A stretch of DNA of 64,000 nt from Pseudomonas libanensis (GTDB taxonomy: Bacteria > Pseudomonadota > Gammaproteobacteria > Pseudomonadales > Pseudomonadaceae), in the NCBI RefSeq assembly GCF_001439685.1, contig NZ_JYLH01000005.1:1-64000 (forward strand). The letters are read 5' to 3'. This document shows positions 35,408 to 44,358 of the stretch, one piece after another. Both the position numbers and the translations under genes were made by a program. Within the stretch, counting starts at the first letter, position 1; each line of letters begins with the position of its first letter. A model generated the notes under the pieces. The model did not search any database, was not told the origin of the DNA, and saw nothing but the letters and a program-made list of their open reading frames with translations.

Positions 35408-35448
35408 AAAAAAACGGCGGTTGGAGTGATCCAATCGCCGTTTTTTAT
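35408..35448. terminator. Bidirectional terminator
   Basis: AAAACGGCG and CGCCGTTTT arms, with an inner GG/CC pair, flanked by A and T tracts. It lies between the iron permease homologue and the convergent DUF4142 gene and can serve both. Confidence 0.85.
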
Positions 35449-35462
35449 TTCACGTAATAACC

Positions 35463-35990
35463 TCAGCCATCACCTTGATGCCCCTTGCCATAGGTCGATG
35501 CCAAGGCGCGGGCTTTTTGCAGACGCTCTTCGAGCTTGGGCAGCGTCTCATCCACCAGCGCTTTTATTTCCGGCACATCCGACGCGGCGCCTTCTTTTTT
35601 GAACAGAGCGATAGCGTCCTCGTTTTCCTTGACCTGTTGCGCGGTGTAGGCCGCGTCAAAGGAGTCGCCGTCCTTGAGTTCGGGCATCAGGGTTTCGGCT
35701 TTATCAACGATCTTTTCCCGAGGTGCTACCGGCAAGTCGAGCTTCTTGGCGATGGCTGCCAAGTGCTGGTTGGCCAGGGTACGTTCGTTGATGACTTCGA
35801 TGGTGTAGTCCTTGATCTCTTGGGATGAGGTCTTGGCGTGGGCCATGCGACTGGTTTCGATATCGGCCATCCCTTTGGCCGAAGCCTGCTCGATGAATTC
35901 GGCAGGCGACTGGGCGAAAGCATTGCTGGCGCCGAGGCCCAGCAGCATCGCGAAACTGGCGGTGCGTAACCGGATAGCCATGCGGCTCAT
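35463..35990 (-). CDS. Periplasmic DUF4142 protein
   Basis: A 175-residue exported helical protein. A signal peptide covers about residues 1-26 (ASNAFA), followed by a DUF4142 domain with a ferritin-like helical pattern (EFIEQASAKGMADIETSRMA). I chose the ATG at 35990, preceded by TGGAGGAACC; the frame continues upstream without support. Members are often stress-induced; the function is unknown. Confidence 0.85.
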   Translation of the reverse strand: MSRMAIRLRTASFAMLLGLGASNAFAQSPAEFIEQASAKGMADIETSRMAHAKTSSQEIKDYTIEVINERTLANQHLAAIAKKLDLPVAPREKIVDKAETLMPELKDGDSFDAAYTAQQVKENEDAIALFKKEGAASDVPEIKALVDETLPKLEERLQKARALASTYGKGHQGDG

Positions 35991-36110
35991 GATGGGTTCC
36001 TCCAGGGCAAAAATAAGTGCGGGGAAAACACGCCCCGCCCTGAGTTCGAATTTTTTGCGCGGCAAAGGTTTAGAAAAAACCTGCCAGTGCGACGAACGGT
36101 CATGGATGCG

Positions 36111-36752
36111 TCAGGCCGGTTCATTGGCGAACAAGCCCGGTAACGCATGCGCCAAGGCGTTGATGGCGAAGCCGATAAACATCACACCGCAGAGCCGGGT
36201 GATAAGGATTTCATGACGCTGGTACAGCGTACGCACCCGCTGGGCGCCGACCACGCCGATCAGAATCGCGTAGGCCAACAGGCCACCGATAAAGCTCAGG
36301 AAAATCAGCGACGGCAGCATCGACCACGTCAGCAATTCGGCACGGCTGGACAGCAACGCCGTGAAGGTCGCCACGGCAACCGGGTATGCCTTGGGGTTGG
36401 TCAGGCCGAACAGAATGCCATGCCAGAACGGGTGCCGCGCCGCGCCCTGAGGCGCATCGCTGCTGCGGCGCTGGGTGCGGATTGCCCGCCAGCCGAGCCA
36501 GAACAAATACACACCGCTGAGTACGCCCAATACATCGAACGCGCTGCTGCCGACTTCCCGCGCACCGACGATGGCGATCAGCGCCGTGCTGCACCACACC
36601 ACATCGCCGAGCAAATGCCCACACAGGAAACCCGCCCCGGCACGTCGACCACGGGCAGCGCCGATGCCGAACACAGCCAAGACACCCGGGCCTGGGGTAA
36701 TACCGTAGATAAAACCCGATGCAAGGACGGCGAGCAGCAAGGAGAGGGTCAT
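36111..36752 (-). CDS. LysE-family amino-acid exporter
   Basis: A 213-residue protein with six predicted membrane segments and the family N-terminus ending in GFIYGITPGPGVLAVFGIG. LysE/RhtB proteins export amino acids or derivatives; the substrate is not predictable here. It lies 47 bases downstream of fosA on the same strand, which may be co-transcribed. Confidence 0.87.
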   Translation of the reverse strand: MTLSLLLAVLASGFIYGITPGPGVLAVFGIGAARGRRAGAGFLCGHLLGDVVWCSTALIAIVGAREVGSSAFDVLGVLSGVYLFWLGWRAIRTQRRSSDAPQGAARHPFWHGILFGLTNPKAYPVAVATFTALLSSRAELLTWSMLPSLIFLSFIGGLLAYAILIGVVGAQRVRTLYQRHEILITRLCGVMFIGFAINALAHALPGLFANEPA

Positions 36753-36799
36753 AGGTAGGCGCTCTGACAGACGTGGGAGGGTGATTGATTTTGCATGTT

Positions 36800-37216
36800 T
36801 CAGCGCGGCGGGTAAAACTTCATTCCCGCATAAGGCTTGGCGCTACAGGCTTGCAGGCGCGAGGCCAAGTCGCCGACATGGGCCTCCAGTTTGTGACCGT
36901 CGGGATCGAGGAAATAAAACGACGCGCCTTCGCTACGGTTGCCGCGCCACTCCTGCACGCCAGCCGCCCGCAGGCGCTCGACCAGCGCGCCGAAATGAGC
37001 AGCATCGGCGGTGAAGGCATAGTGGGTGTAGTCTGCTGCCGGCACGGGCGGGCGCATCGGGTCCAGTGACAGGCAAAGCCACAGGCCGGGTAATGAGAGG
37101 TAGGCGCCGTTGTCCCAAGTGGCGTCGAGCTTCAGCTGCAGCAGCTCGTGATAAAAACTGACGCTGCGCGGCACATCGGTCACTGCCAGGGTCAGGTGGT
37201 TGAAGCCGCTGAGCAT
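36800..37216 (-). CDS. fosA: FosA-family fosfomycin glutathione transferase
   Basis: A 138-residue metalloenzyme of the vicinal-oxygen-chelate fold that adds glutathione to fosfomycin. The manganese ligands His7 (GFNHLTL), His65 (DYTHYAF) and Glu111 ([10 protein letters not shown]) are all present, as are the [15 protein letters not shown] loop and a C-terminus like P. aeruginosa FosA. The gene is chromosomal, so it would give intrinsic tolerance. It lies 15 bases after a LysR-family gene on the same strand. Confidence 0.93.
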   Translation of the reverse strand: MLSGFNHLTLAVTDVPRSVSFYHELLQLKLDATWDNGAYLSLPGLWLCLSLDPMRPPVPAADYTHYAFTADAAHFGALVERLRAAGVQEWRGNRSEGASFYFLDPDGHKLEAHVGDLASRLQACSAKPYAGMKFYPPR

Positions 37217-37231
37217 GTAAATTTCCCGTGG

Positions 37232-38158
37232 TTATTGGTAACCATCTGACAATACACCCCGTACCCGCCCAATCAACCACTGCAACCCCAAATCCCCACC
37301 CCGCCGCGCATGCCAGGCCAGCTCAAAGGCAAATGACGGAATATGAAACGGCGGCGGCACGGCCAACAGCCGTGCATGATCGATATCCAGTAAGCCGCGG
37401 GACGACACCGTCAAAATCAGGTCCGTGCCCTCGATCAACTGCGGTGCCACGCCCCAATGCGGCAGGCTGATCGCCACATGCCGCCGTTCACGTATCGCAC
37501 TCAGTGCCCGTTCGATTTCCGGCGTACCGCTGCCGCGCATCTCCAACAGCACATGGGGGCGCCCCAGGTAAATCGGCAGGTCGAGCACGCCGCTGGGTGC
37601 AAGGCTGTGGCGGTCGACCAAACAGGTGTAATGCTCTTCGAACAGAAGCGTAGTACGCAGTTCGGCGGGCATATCGGGGAATACACCAGCCGCCAGGTCG
37701 AGATCCCCATTGAGCACGCCGTCGACCATACCTTCACGGCTGGCCTGGATGATCTGCAGATCAATGCCAGGTGCTTCATGGCGTAGGACACGGACCAAGC
37801 TGGGCAGGAAAATCGCCGCGCTGTAGTCCGACATCGCCACACGAAACCGGCGCTTGGCCGAGTCAGGCTCAAACCGATTCGGTGCCAACAACGCCTGCAC
37901 TTGGGCCAGGGCTTCAGCCAATGGCGCCGCCAGTTCCAGGGCACGGGCCGTTGGCACCAAGATGCCACCCTGGCGCACCAGCAACGGGTCACCGAGCATA
38001 TCGCGCAAGCGCGCCAACGCATGGCTGACTGCCGGCTGGCTCAGGTGCAGGCGCTCGGCAGCGCGGGTGACATGTTGCTCGCTGAGCAAGGCATCGAGGA
38101 TCACCAGCAGATTCAGGTCGATGCGGCGCAGATCATTCATCAGCTGCATGCTCGTCAT
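37232..38158 (-). CDS. LysR-family transcriptional regulator
   Basis: A 308-residue regulator. The winged helix (about 9-66, LNLLVILDALLSEQHVTRAA) is followed by an effector domain. The start could be ATG 38158, 38149 or 38140; none has a strong ribosome site. It faces the ydcZ-like gene across 68 bases that contain an AT-rich palindrome AATTTAAATT (38169-38178), so it may control that gene, its downstream neighbour fosA, or both. Confidence 0.87.
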   Translation of the reverse strand: MTSMQLMNDLRRIDLNLLVILDALLSEQHVTRAAERLHLSQPAVSHALARLRDMLGDPLLVRQGGILVPTARALELAAPLAEALAQVQALLAPNRFEPDSAKRRFRVAMSDYSAAIFLPSLVRVLRHEAPGIDLQIIQASREGMVDGVLNGDLDLAAGVFPDMPAELRTTLLFEEHYTCLVDRHSLAPSGVLDLPIYLGRPHVLLEMRGSGTPEIERALSAIRERRHVAISLPHWGVAPQLIEGTDLILTVSSRGLLDIDHARLLAVPPPFHIPSFAFELAWHARRGGDLGLQWLIGRVRGVLSDGYQ

Positions 38159-38226
38159 AAGAATTTGGAATTTAAATTTGCGCGACGAATAACCTAGAGT
38201 CCAGCAAAACCTCTGGGAGATTTGAA

Positions 38227-38715
38227 ATGACGACGTTGCATTGGCTGGGTTTGTTAGCGCTGGCGGTGATTGCCGGGGCGGTGGTGCCGTTTCAAAGTGC
38301 GATCAACGCCAACCTCGGGCGCGGGCTCGGGCATCCGTTATGGGCCACCCTGGCGTCATTGCTGGTAAGCATCATCGTGCTGCTGCCGGTGATGGTGGCG
38401 CTGCGTTTACCGCTGCCGAGCCTGGCTTTTATCAGCAAGGCACCCTTGTGGATGTGGGCCGGCGGTGCGTTCGGCGTGTGTTTTATTTCGTTGGCGCTGA
38501 TGCTGCTGCCCAAGCTGGGCGCATCGGGGTTTATTGCGCTGGCCATGGCCGGGCAGATTCTTGCGTCGTTGCTGCTCGACCATTTTGGCCTGTTCGGCCT
38601 GGTGGAACGCCAACTGAATACGCCGCGGGTGCTGGGGGCGGTGTTGTTGATCGGCGGCGTGGCGTTGATTCAGTTCAGCGCCGCACCCGCCCGGGCGCTG
38701 GCAACTGCGAGCTGA
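38227..38715 (+). CDS. DMT-family transporter, YdcZ/DUF606 type
   Basis: A 162-residue protein with five predicted membrane helices and the motif PFQSAINANLGRGLGHPLWATL at residues 21-42, typical of the single-repeat YdcZ branch of the drug/metabolite transporter superfamily, which works as a dimer. The substrate is unknown. It diverges from a LysR regulator that probably controls it. Confidence 0.87.
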   Translation: MTTLHWLGLLALAVIAGAVVPFQSAINANLGRGLGHPLWATLASLLVSIIVLLPVMVALRLPLPSLAFISKAPLWMWAGGAFGVCFISLALMLLPKLGASGFIALAMAGQILASLLLDHFGLFGLVERQLNTPRVLGAVLLIGGVALIQFSAAPARALATAS

Positions 38716-38738
38716 TCAGATCGAGCGCTTGTGCAACC

Positions 38739-39413
38739 TCAATGGCGCTCCACAGCCAGGCGATTGATCTCGGCCTGCTCCACCACCGGTTGCGGCGCGC
38801 CATGGCTTACGGCTTGCAACATCGCCCGGCCTACGGCCTCGGTGCTTACCACCCAAGCCGGTTTTACCCGACGCACAAACGAGAGCACAGGCCCAAGCAC
38901 GCTGTAGAAAGATTGGTACAACGGCGTTTTCGAACGCACACCATGCAACGGCTGGATAATCCCCGGACGGAACAGGTACACCGCCTTGAACGGCAGTCGC
39001 AGCAAGGCATTCTCGGTCTTGCCCTTGACCCGCGCCCACATCGACTTGCCCGCCTCGGAACTGTCCGTGCCGGCACCGGACACATAGATAAACGTCATCT
39101 GCGGATTAAGCCGCGCCAGGGTGCTGGCGGCGACCAGGGTCAGGTCATAGGTGAGGTGGGTGTAACGTGCTTCGTTCATGCCCGCCGAGGAAACGCCGAG
39201 GCAGAAGAAACACGCGTCAAAGCCTTGCAACAGGTTTTCCAGGGGTTGGAAATCCAGCATGTCGCTGTGCAACACCTGGTGCAGCTTGCCGTGTTCCAGG
39301 GTCAGGGGCGTACGGCCGACGGCGACGACTTCCTGCACATCAGGCGCAAGCAGGCATTCGCGCAGCACGCCCTGCCCGACCATGCCGGTGGCGCCGAATA
39401 ACAGAACTCTCAT
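38739..39413 (-). CDS. NAD(P)-binding Rossmann-fold oxidoreductase (YbjT/epimerase-like)
   Basis: A 224-residue short-chain, atypical SDR protein. The N-terminal nucleotide motif LLFGATGMVGQGVL (residues 4-17) and the later FIYVSGAGTDSSE segment fit the NAD(P)H-binding YbjT-like family. No substrate can be assigned. It converges on the ydcZ-like gene with a 23-base gap. Confidence 0.83.
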   Translation of the reverse strand: MRVLLFGATGMVGQGVLRECLLAPDVQEVVAVGRTPLTLEHGKLHQVLHSDMLDFQPLENLLQGFDACFFCLGVSSAGMNEARYTHLTYDLTLVAASTLARLNPQMTFIYVSGAGTDSSEAGKSMWARVKGKTENALLRLPFKAVYLFRPGIIQPLHGVRSKTPLYQSFYSVLGPVLSFVRRVKPAWVVSTEAVGRAMLQAVSHGAPQPVVEQAEINRLAVERH

Positions 39414-39503
39414 CAGGGGACCTCAGCGGCAAGCCGCAAGCTTGCTCAAGTTAAACGCGTTCAGCGTGTAGCTTAACGCTTGCGGCCAAAGGCTGCCCCC
39501 CTA

Positions 39504-40652
39504 TCAAAACGCGCTACGGAAAATCTCTTCGATCTGCCGCTGATCTGCTCGTCGTGGGTTGGTCAGCCCGCACGCGTCCTTCAACGCATTGGCAGCCAGT
39601 AGCGGGATATCCTGCAATTTGGCGCCAAGTTCGCGCAGGCCAGCGGGAATATCCACGTCCTGGGACAAGCGGCGAATCGCTGCGATGGCCGCCTGGGCGC
39701 CCTCTTCCACCGTGATGCCCCTGATATCCGCGCCAAGGGCATGGGCCACGTCGCTCAGGCGTTTGGCACTGACACTGGCATTGAAGCTCTGCACATGGGG
39801 CAATAACACCGCGTTGCACACGCCATGGGGCAAGTCGTACAAACCGCCCAACTGGTGAGCCATGGCATGCACAAAACCCAGGGACGCGTTATTGAAGGCC
39901 ATGCCGGCGAGAAACTGCGCGTAGGCCATGTTTTCCCGTGCCGCCATGTCACTGCCATCGCGCACCGCCAGGCGCAGGTTGGCGCTGATCAGCTCGATGG
40001 CCTTGATGGCGCAGGCGTCGGTGATCGGCGTAGCAGCGGTGGACACGTAGGCTTCGATGGCGTGGGTCAGCGCATCCATGCCAGTGGCAGCGGTGAGCCC
40101 CTTGGGCATGCCGACCATCAGCGCCGGGTCATTGACCGACAGCAGCGGCGTGACGTTGCGATCAACGATGGCCATTTTCACGTGGCGGGTTTCGTCAGTG
40201 ATGATGCAGAACCGCGTCATCTCGCTGGCGGTGCCGGCGGTGGTGTTGATTGCCACCAATGGCAGTTGTGGCTTGCTCGATTGGTCGACCCCCTCGTAAT
40301 CGCCGATACGCCCGCCGTTGGTGGCGCACAGCGCGATGCCCTTGGCGCAGTCATGGGGCGAGCCGCCGCCCAGGGACACCACGAAGTCACAGGCACTCTG
40401 TTGCAGCAGTGCCAGGCCTTTCTCGACATTATCCACCGTGGGGTTGGGCCTGGCGCCGTCGTAGATCGCCGAATCGATATCCTGCATCGCCAGCTTCTCG
40501 GCGATCATGCTGGCCATGCCGGCTTTGACCAGGCCGGCATCGGTGACGATCAAGGCTTTACGAAAGCCATAATTGCGAATGGCGATCATGGCTTCGTCGA
40601 GGCAGTCGCTGCCCATGATGTTGACGGCGGGGATAAAGAATGTGCTGCTCAT
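39504..40652 (-). CDS. Iron-containing alcohol dehydrogenase
   Basis: A 382-residue group III alcohol dehydrogenase. The nucleotide loop [13 protein letters not shown] and the iron-binding region [11 protein letters not shown] with [18 protein letters not shown] carry the Asp/His ligands. It is close to the YiaY/AdhB type. The ATG at 40652 has GAGGATTG upstream; the TTG two codons earlier is less likely. It diverges from the DUF4917 gene by 123 bases. The natural substrate is unknown. Confidence 0.9.
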   Translation of the reverse strand: MSSTFFIPAVNIMGSDCLDEAMIAIRNYGFRKALIVTDAGLVKAGMASMIAEKLAMQDIDSAIYDGARPNPTVDNVEKGLALLQQSACDFVVSLGGGSPHDCAKGIALCATNGGRIGDYEGVDQSSKPQLPLVAINTTAGTASEMTRFCIITDETRHVKMAIVDRNVTPLLSVNDPALMVGMPKGLTAATGMDALTHAIEAYVSTAATPITDACAIKAIELISANLRLAVRDGSDMAARENMAYAQFLAGMAFNNASLGFVHAMAHQLGGLYDLPHGVCNAVLLPHVQSFNASVSAKRLSDVAHALGADIRGITVEEGAQAAIAAIRRLSQDVDIPAGLRELGAKLQDIPLLAANALKDACGLTNPRRADQRQIEEIFRSAF

Positions 40653-40775
40653 GGTCAATCCTCAGAGGCTTTATGCCCACAGAATCAACCTGTACCGCAT
40701 GGCGCATCTTGATCAGGATCAACGTCGGCTCGTGATAAAGTCACCGCCCAGCCGATTTCGAGTAGACCCGCCGCA

Positions 40776-41792
40776 ATGAAGGATTTCCAGGATATTGACG
40801 CCCACCTTGAAGACTGGAGCGCCCTGCGCGCTACCCTCGACTTCAGCGGGATTCTGATCGGCAACGGCGCCAGTCGTACGATTTGGGAAGACTTCGCCTA
40901 CGACTCGCTGTTCGAAAACGCTCGCACCGTTGAAGAAAAGCCCCTGAGCCAATCCGAACTCAGCGTATTCGATGCCCTGCAAACCCGCAGCTTCGAACAA
41001 GCCCTGGGCGCCTTGAAAACCACCAGTCGGGTCAACAAGGCCCTGGCGGTGAGTTCGGCCGCGCCGCGTAACCGTTACTACGCGATCAAGGAAGCGCTGA
41101 TCAACACCATTCATGCCGTGCACATTCCCTGGCGCCTGGTGCAACCGTCGACGCTGACGACGATCAACGCGGAATTGGCCAACTACGCCACCGTCTTCAC
41201 CAGCAACTACGACTTGCTTAACTACTGGGCGATCCTGCACACGCCGGGCATTGATGACCTGTTCCGCAGCGCCGACTCAAGCTTCGACCTGCGCGATACC
41301 CATACCGATACCACGCGCATTCTCTACCTGCACGGCGGCCTGCACCTGGTGCGCAACCTCGACGGCACGGCGCGCAAGCTGCCGTCCACCGACAGCACCT
41401 TGCTCAGCAGCTTTGCGATCAACAACACGATCAAGACCCTGGACGATGTGCCGCTGTTCGTCAGTGAAGGCAAGGTGCAAGAGAAGCTCAAGAGCATCCG
41501 CAGTTCGGATTACCTGTCGTTCTGTTATGAGCAATTGCTGAACCATGAAGGCGCGTTGTGCATCTTCGGCCATGACTTGGGGCCGCAGGACAAGCACCTG
41601 GTGGATGCAATTCGCCAAGCCCGCATCAGCACCCTGGCGATCTCGGTTTCGGGGCGCAGCGATGGGTTTATCCGTCAGCAGAAGCGCCGGTATATGGAGT
41701 TGTTCGAGGGCTCTGCTGTGGAACTGAGGTTCTTTACAGCGCGTACGCACCCACTGGGCAATCCGGCATTGTCCGTCCCTGTGGAGCGCTGA
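40776..41792 (+). CDS. DUF4917 protein with SIR2-like features
   Basis: A 338-residue soluble protein that I take to be DUF4917. The pattern is SIR2-like: a glycine-rich GILIGNGAS loop at 25-33, TSNYD at 142-146, YLHGG at 184-188 and CIFGHDLGPQDKHL near 271-284. In SIR2-family NADases of bacterial defence systems the Asn of T(T/S)NYD and the His of the LHG motif are catalytic; the equivalents here are Asn144 and His186. No partner effector or sensor gene adjoins it: the next gene (XRE-cupin) converges and is separated by a REP. An NAD-consuming or defence role is inference only. Confidence 0.7.
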   Translation: MKDFQDIDAHLEDWSALRATLDFSGILIGNGASRTIWEDFAYDSLFENARTVEEKPLSQSELSVFDALQTRSFEQALGALKTTSRVNKALAVSSAAPRNRYYAIKEALINTIHAVHIPWRLVQPSTLTTINAELANYATVFTSNYDLLNYWAILHTPGIDDLFRSADSSFDLRDTHTDTTRILYLHGGLHLVRNLDGTARKLPSTDSTLLSSFAINNTIKTLDDVPLFVSEGKVQEKLKSIRSSDYLSFCYEQLLNHEGALCIFGHDLGPQDKHLVDAIRQARISTLAISVSGRSDGFIRQQKRRYMELFEGSAVELRFFTARTHPLGNPALSVPVER

Positions 41793-41796
41793 GCAA

Positions 41797-41828
41797 AATG
41801 TGGGAGCTGGCTTGCCTGCTCCCACATT
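41797..41828. repeat. REP palindrome
   Basis: AATGTGGGAG and CTCCCACATT arms around CTGGCTTGCCTG, in the gap between two converging genes. Confidence 0.85.
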
Positions 41829-41854
41829 GACTGCATTTCAAGTCGGGATCAGCC

Positions 41855-42382
41855 TCATTCCTCAGCGCTGTGCACCACCACCAGCAACTGCGCCTGCACC
41901 TCTCCCACCGAACGAAGGCGGTGGGGCTTCTGCGCATTGAAATGCAAAGCGTCACCACGCTCCAGCAACACCCGCTCGTTCATGAAATCAACTTCCACCC
42001 GGCCTTCATGCACGAACAGAAACTCCTCCCCCAAATGCTCCTTGAAAGTCTTGTCGCTGAACTGGGCCGGTGGGTAGATGATGAATGGCAGCAGGCTGCG
42101 CTCGCTGACTTGATGGGCCAGCACCGCATAACCCGGCGAGGTGTCGGGCCGTTCGTGGCTGCGCACCAGGCTGTAGCTGTCGAGGCTGACCTTGTCTTCG
42201 CTGAACAGCTCTTCGACCTTCACGTTCAATGCCTTGGCCAATTTCAACGCAGCGGCAATGGAGGGCGTGTTGAGCCCGCGCTCCACTTTCGACAGATAAC
42301 TCTTGGTCATCCCGGATTTTTCAGCCAGGGCTTCCAGGGTCACGCCAAGTTTTTTTCTCAATAATTTCAATCGGATAGACAT
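41855..42382 (-). CDS. XRE-family regulator with cupin domain
   Basis: A 175-residue regulator. A Cro/CI helix-turn-helix (about 5-60; LEALAEKSGMTKSYLSKVERG) is joined to a C-terminal cupin sensor (about 100-170; HLGEEFLFVHEGRVEVDF). This architecture usually controls one neighbouring metabolic operon, sensing a small metabolite. It diverges from the aldolase/DapA-like pair, with a perfect palindrome between them that I propose as operator. Confidence 0.88.
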   Translation of the reverse strand: MSIRLKLLRKKLGVTLEALAEKSGMTKSYLSKVERGLNTPSIAAALKLAKALNVKVEELFSEDKVSLDSYSLVRSHERPDTSPGYAVLAHQVSERSLLPFIIYPPAQFSDKTFKEHLGEEFLFVHEGRVEVDFMNERVLLERGDALHFNAQKPHRLRSVGEVQAQLLVVVHSAEE

Positions 42383-42428
42383 TTGCTGCGGTTAATCCAT
42401 GCAGAAAGCGATGAGTCATGCTTGCCAA

Positions 42429-42443
42429 TGACACAATGTGTCA
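42429..42443. promoter_or_regulatory. Palindrome TGACACA-A-TGTGTCA, proposed operator
   Basis: A perfect 7-base inverted repeat about one base centre, 47 bases upstream of the XRE-cupin start and 100 bases upstream of the aldolase start. Another TGTCAT half-site follows at about 42459-42464. Its position between divergent genes suits XRE-cupin binding. Confidence 0.6.
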
Positions 42444-42542
42444 TATAGCATCATTCGTGTCATTTGCATTCACCCAACGACCTTGCGAGCAGCGGGCGAG
42501 CAGCAAATCCGACGTCCATTGAATCATCCAAAGGACACCGAT

Positions 42543-43325
42543 ATGGCCAAGACATTAGCACTCCCAAAAGACCAACTGGTCAAGCAAGCCCTGAGCCAGA
42601 TGCAAAACAATCTGGCGGATAATACGTGGACCGACCGGCAAAAGCTGGCGCTGACCTGCCGAATCCTGTTCGAGCACGGTCACGACTCCGGCCTGGCGGG
42701 GCAGATCACCGCGCGCGGGCCCACCCCTGGCACCTACTACACCCAGCAGCTGGGCCTGGGTTTTGACGAAATCACCGCCGGCAACCTGCTGCTGGTCAAC
42801 GAAGACCTTGAAGTGTTGGAAGGCCATGGCATTCCCAACCCGGCCAACCGTTTTCATACCTGGGTGTACCGCGGCCGCCCGGATGTAAACTGCATCATCC
42901 ATACGCACCCGACACACATTGCCGCGCTGTCGATGCTGGAAGTGCCGCTGCAGGTGTCACACATGGACCTCTGCCCGCTGTACGAAGACTGCGCCTTCCT
43001 GCAAGCCTGGCCCGGCGTGCCGGTGGGTAATGAAGAAGGGGAAATCATCACCACGGCCCTGGGCGATAAGCGCGCCATCCTGCTTTCGCACCACGGCCAG
43101 TTGTCCACGGGCGCCAGCATCGAAGAGGCCTGCGTCATCGCACAGTTGATCGAACGTGCGGCCAAGTTGCAGTTACTGGCGATGGCCGCAGGCACCGTCA
43201 AGCCGATCCTGCCGCAGTTGGGGCGCGAAGCCCATGACTGGATCTCCAAGCCCAAGCGCCACGGCGCCGCGTTCAACTATTACGCCCGGCAGAACCTGCG
43301 CAAGCATGCCGATTGCCTGAACTGA
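42543..43325 (+). CDS. Class II aldolase/adducin-family protein
   Basis: A 260-residue protein of the fuculose-phosphate aldolase fold. The zinc-site pattern IIHTHPTHIAALS (two His) and the later LLSHHGQLSTG His are present. Family members cleave or decarboxylate sugar-acid-like substrates; the substrate here is unknown. The ATG at 42543 has AAGGACACC upstream. It is followed after 27 bases by a DapA-family gene on the same strand, so the two probably work in one catabolic route. Confidence 0.85.
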   Translation: MAKTLALPKDQLVKQALSQMQNNLADNTWTDRQKLALTCRILFEHGHDSGLAGQITARGPTPGTYYTQQLGLGFDEITAGNLLLVNEDLEVLEGHGIPNPANRFHTWVYRGRPDVNCIIHTHPTHIAALSMLEVPLQVSHMDLCPLYEDCAFLQAWPGVPVGNEEGEIITTALGDKRAILLSHHGQLSTGASIEEACVIAQLIERAAKLQLLAMAAGTVKPILPQLGREAHDWISKPKRHGAAFNYYARQNLRKHADCLN

Positions 43326-43352
43326 TTGCCCCTTTTAGACCGGAGTTTGCCC

Positions 43353-44225
43353 ATGTCCAACCCAACTATTCACGGCATCATCGGCTATACCATCACCCCG
43401 TTCAGCGCCGACGGCCAGCGTATTGACCTCGACGCCCTCGGGCGCTCCATCGACCGCTTGATCGACAGCGGCGTCCACGCCATCGCGCCCTTGGGCAGCA
43501 CCGGCGAAGGCGCCTACCTGAGCGACGCGGAGTGGGACGAAGTCAGCGCCTACAGCATCAAGAAAGTCGCCAAGCGTGTGCCGACCATTGTCAGCGTGTC
43601 CGACCTGACCACCGCCAAGGCCGTGCGCCGGGCACGCTATGCCGAAGCCCACGGCGCCGATGTGGTGATGGTACTGCCCGCCTCGTACTGGAAGCTCAGC
43701 GAAGCGGAAATCCTCGCCCACTACGCCGCGATTGGCGACAGCATCGGCGTACCGATCATGCTCTACAACAACCCGGCCACCAGCGGCACCGACATGTCGG
43801 TGGAGCTGATCCTGCGCATCCTCAAGCAGGTCGACAACGTGACCATGGTCAAGGAGAGCACCGGCGATATCCAGCGCATGCACCAGCTCAAACTCCAGAG
43901 TGACGTGCCGTTCTACAACGGTTGCAACCCGCTGGCCCTGGAGGCTTTCGCCGCCGGTGCCAAAGGCTGGTGCACCGCGGCGCCGAACCTGATCCCCCAA
44001 CTCAACCTGGATTTATACCAGGCAGTGCTGGCCAATGACCTGAACCAGGCGCGGGAGCTGTTCTACCGCCAGTTGCCGCTGCTGCAATTTATCCTCAAGG
44101 GTGGGTTGCCGGCGACGATCAAGGCCGGGTTGCGGTTGACCGGGCTGGAAGTGGGTAATCCACGCCTGCCGGTATTCCCGCTGGGTGAAGCCGGTATCGA
44201 GCAGTTGAGGACATTGCTGCGCTGA
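43353..44225 (+). CDS. Dihydrodipicolinate synthase-family lyase/aldolase
   Basis: A 290-residue class I aldolase of the DapA/NanA superfamily. The Schiff-base Lys167 lies in TMVKESTGD, the catalytic Tyr138 in IMLYNNPATSG, and the GSTGEG pyruvate-binding loop is near 48-53. Since the housekeeping dapA is at 5580-6458, this paralogue is likely a catabolic lyase, dehydratase or aldolase of a keto-acid sugar or similar. The ATG at 43353 has CGGAGTTTG upstream. Its partner is the class II aldolase just before it. Confidence 0.87.
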   Translation: MSNPTIHGIIGYTITPFSADGQRIDLDALGRSIDRLIDSGVHAIAPLGSTGEGAYLSDAEWDEVSAYSIKKVAKRVPTIVSVSDLTTAKAVRRARYAEAHGADVVMVLPASYWKLSEAEILAHYAAIGDSIGVPIMLYNNPATSGTDMSVELILRILKQVDNVTMVKESTGDIQRMHQLKLQSDVPFYNGCNPLALEAFAAGAKGWCTAAPNLIPQLNLDLYQAVLANDLNQARELFYRQLPLLQFILKGGLPATIKAGLRLTGLEVGNPRLPVFPLGEAGIEQLRTLLR

Positions 44226-44234
44226 AACTGAGCA

Positions 44235-44265
44235 AATGTTGGAGGGCTTGCCCCCTCCAACATTT
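44235..44265. repeat. REP palindrome
   Basis: AAATGTTGGAGGG and CCCTCCAACATTT arms around CTTGCC; the GTT in place of GTG is mirrored in the other arm, a compensated change that suggests pairing matters. Confidence 0.8.
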
Positions 44266-44296
44266 AGGCGAGTAAATTCTTTAAATAGAGACAAAT

Positions 44297-44315
44297 GACA
44301 ATAATTCTCGATATC
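44297..44315 (+). promoter_or_regulatory. Candidate Fur box upstream of the FecI-type sigma gene
   Basis: The 19-mer GACAATAATTCTCGATATC matches the Fur consensus (GATAATGATAATCATTATC) at 13 positions. It lies 44 bases upstream of the sigma-factor ATG, as expected for an iron-starvation sigma gene. Confidence 0.5.
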
Positions 44316-44358
44316 ATTCGCGACTTTTCCACGTCGTGCTTCGTCAAGAAGGATATCC

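Noticed and set aside
36800..37216. FosA as a recently acquired resistance gene
   Set aside because: It looks like the intrinsic chromosomal Pseudomonas type; composition matches the neighbours and no mobile element is nearby.
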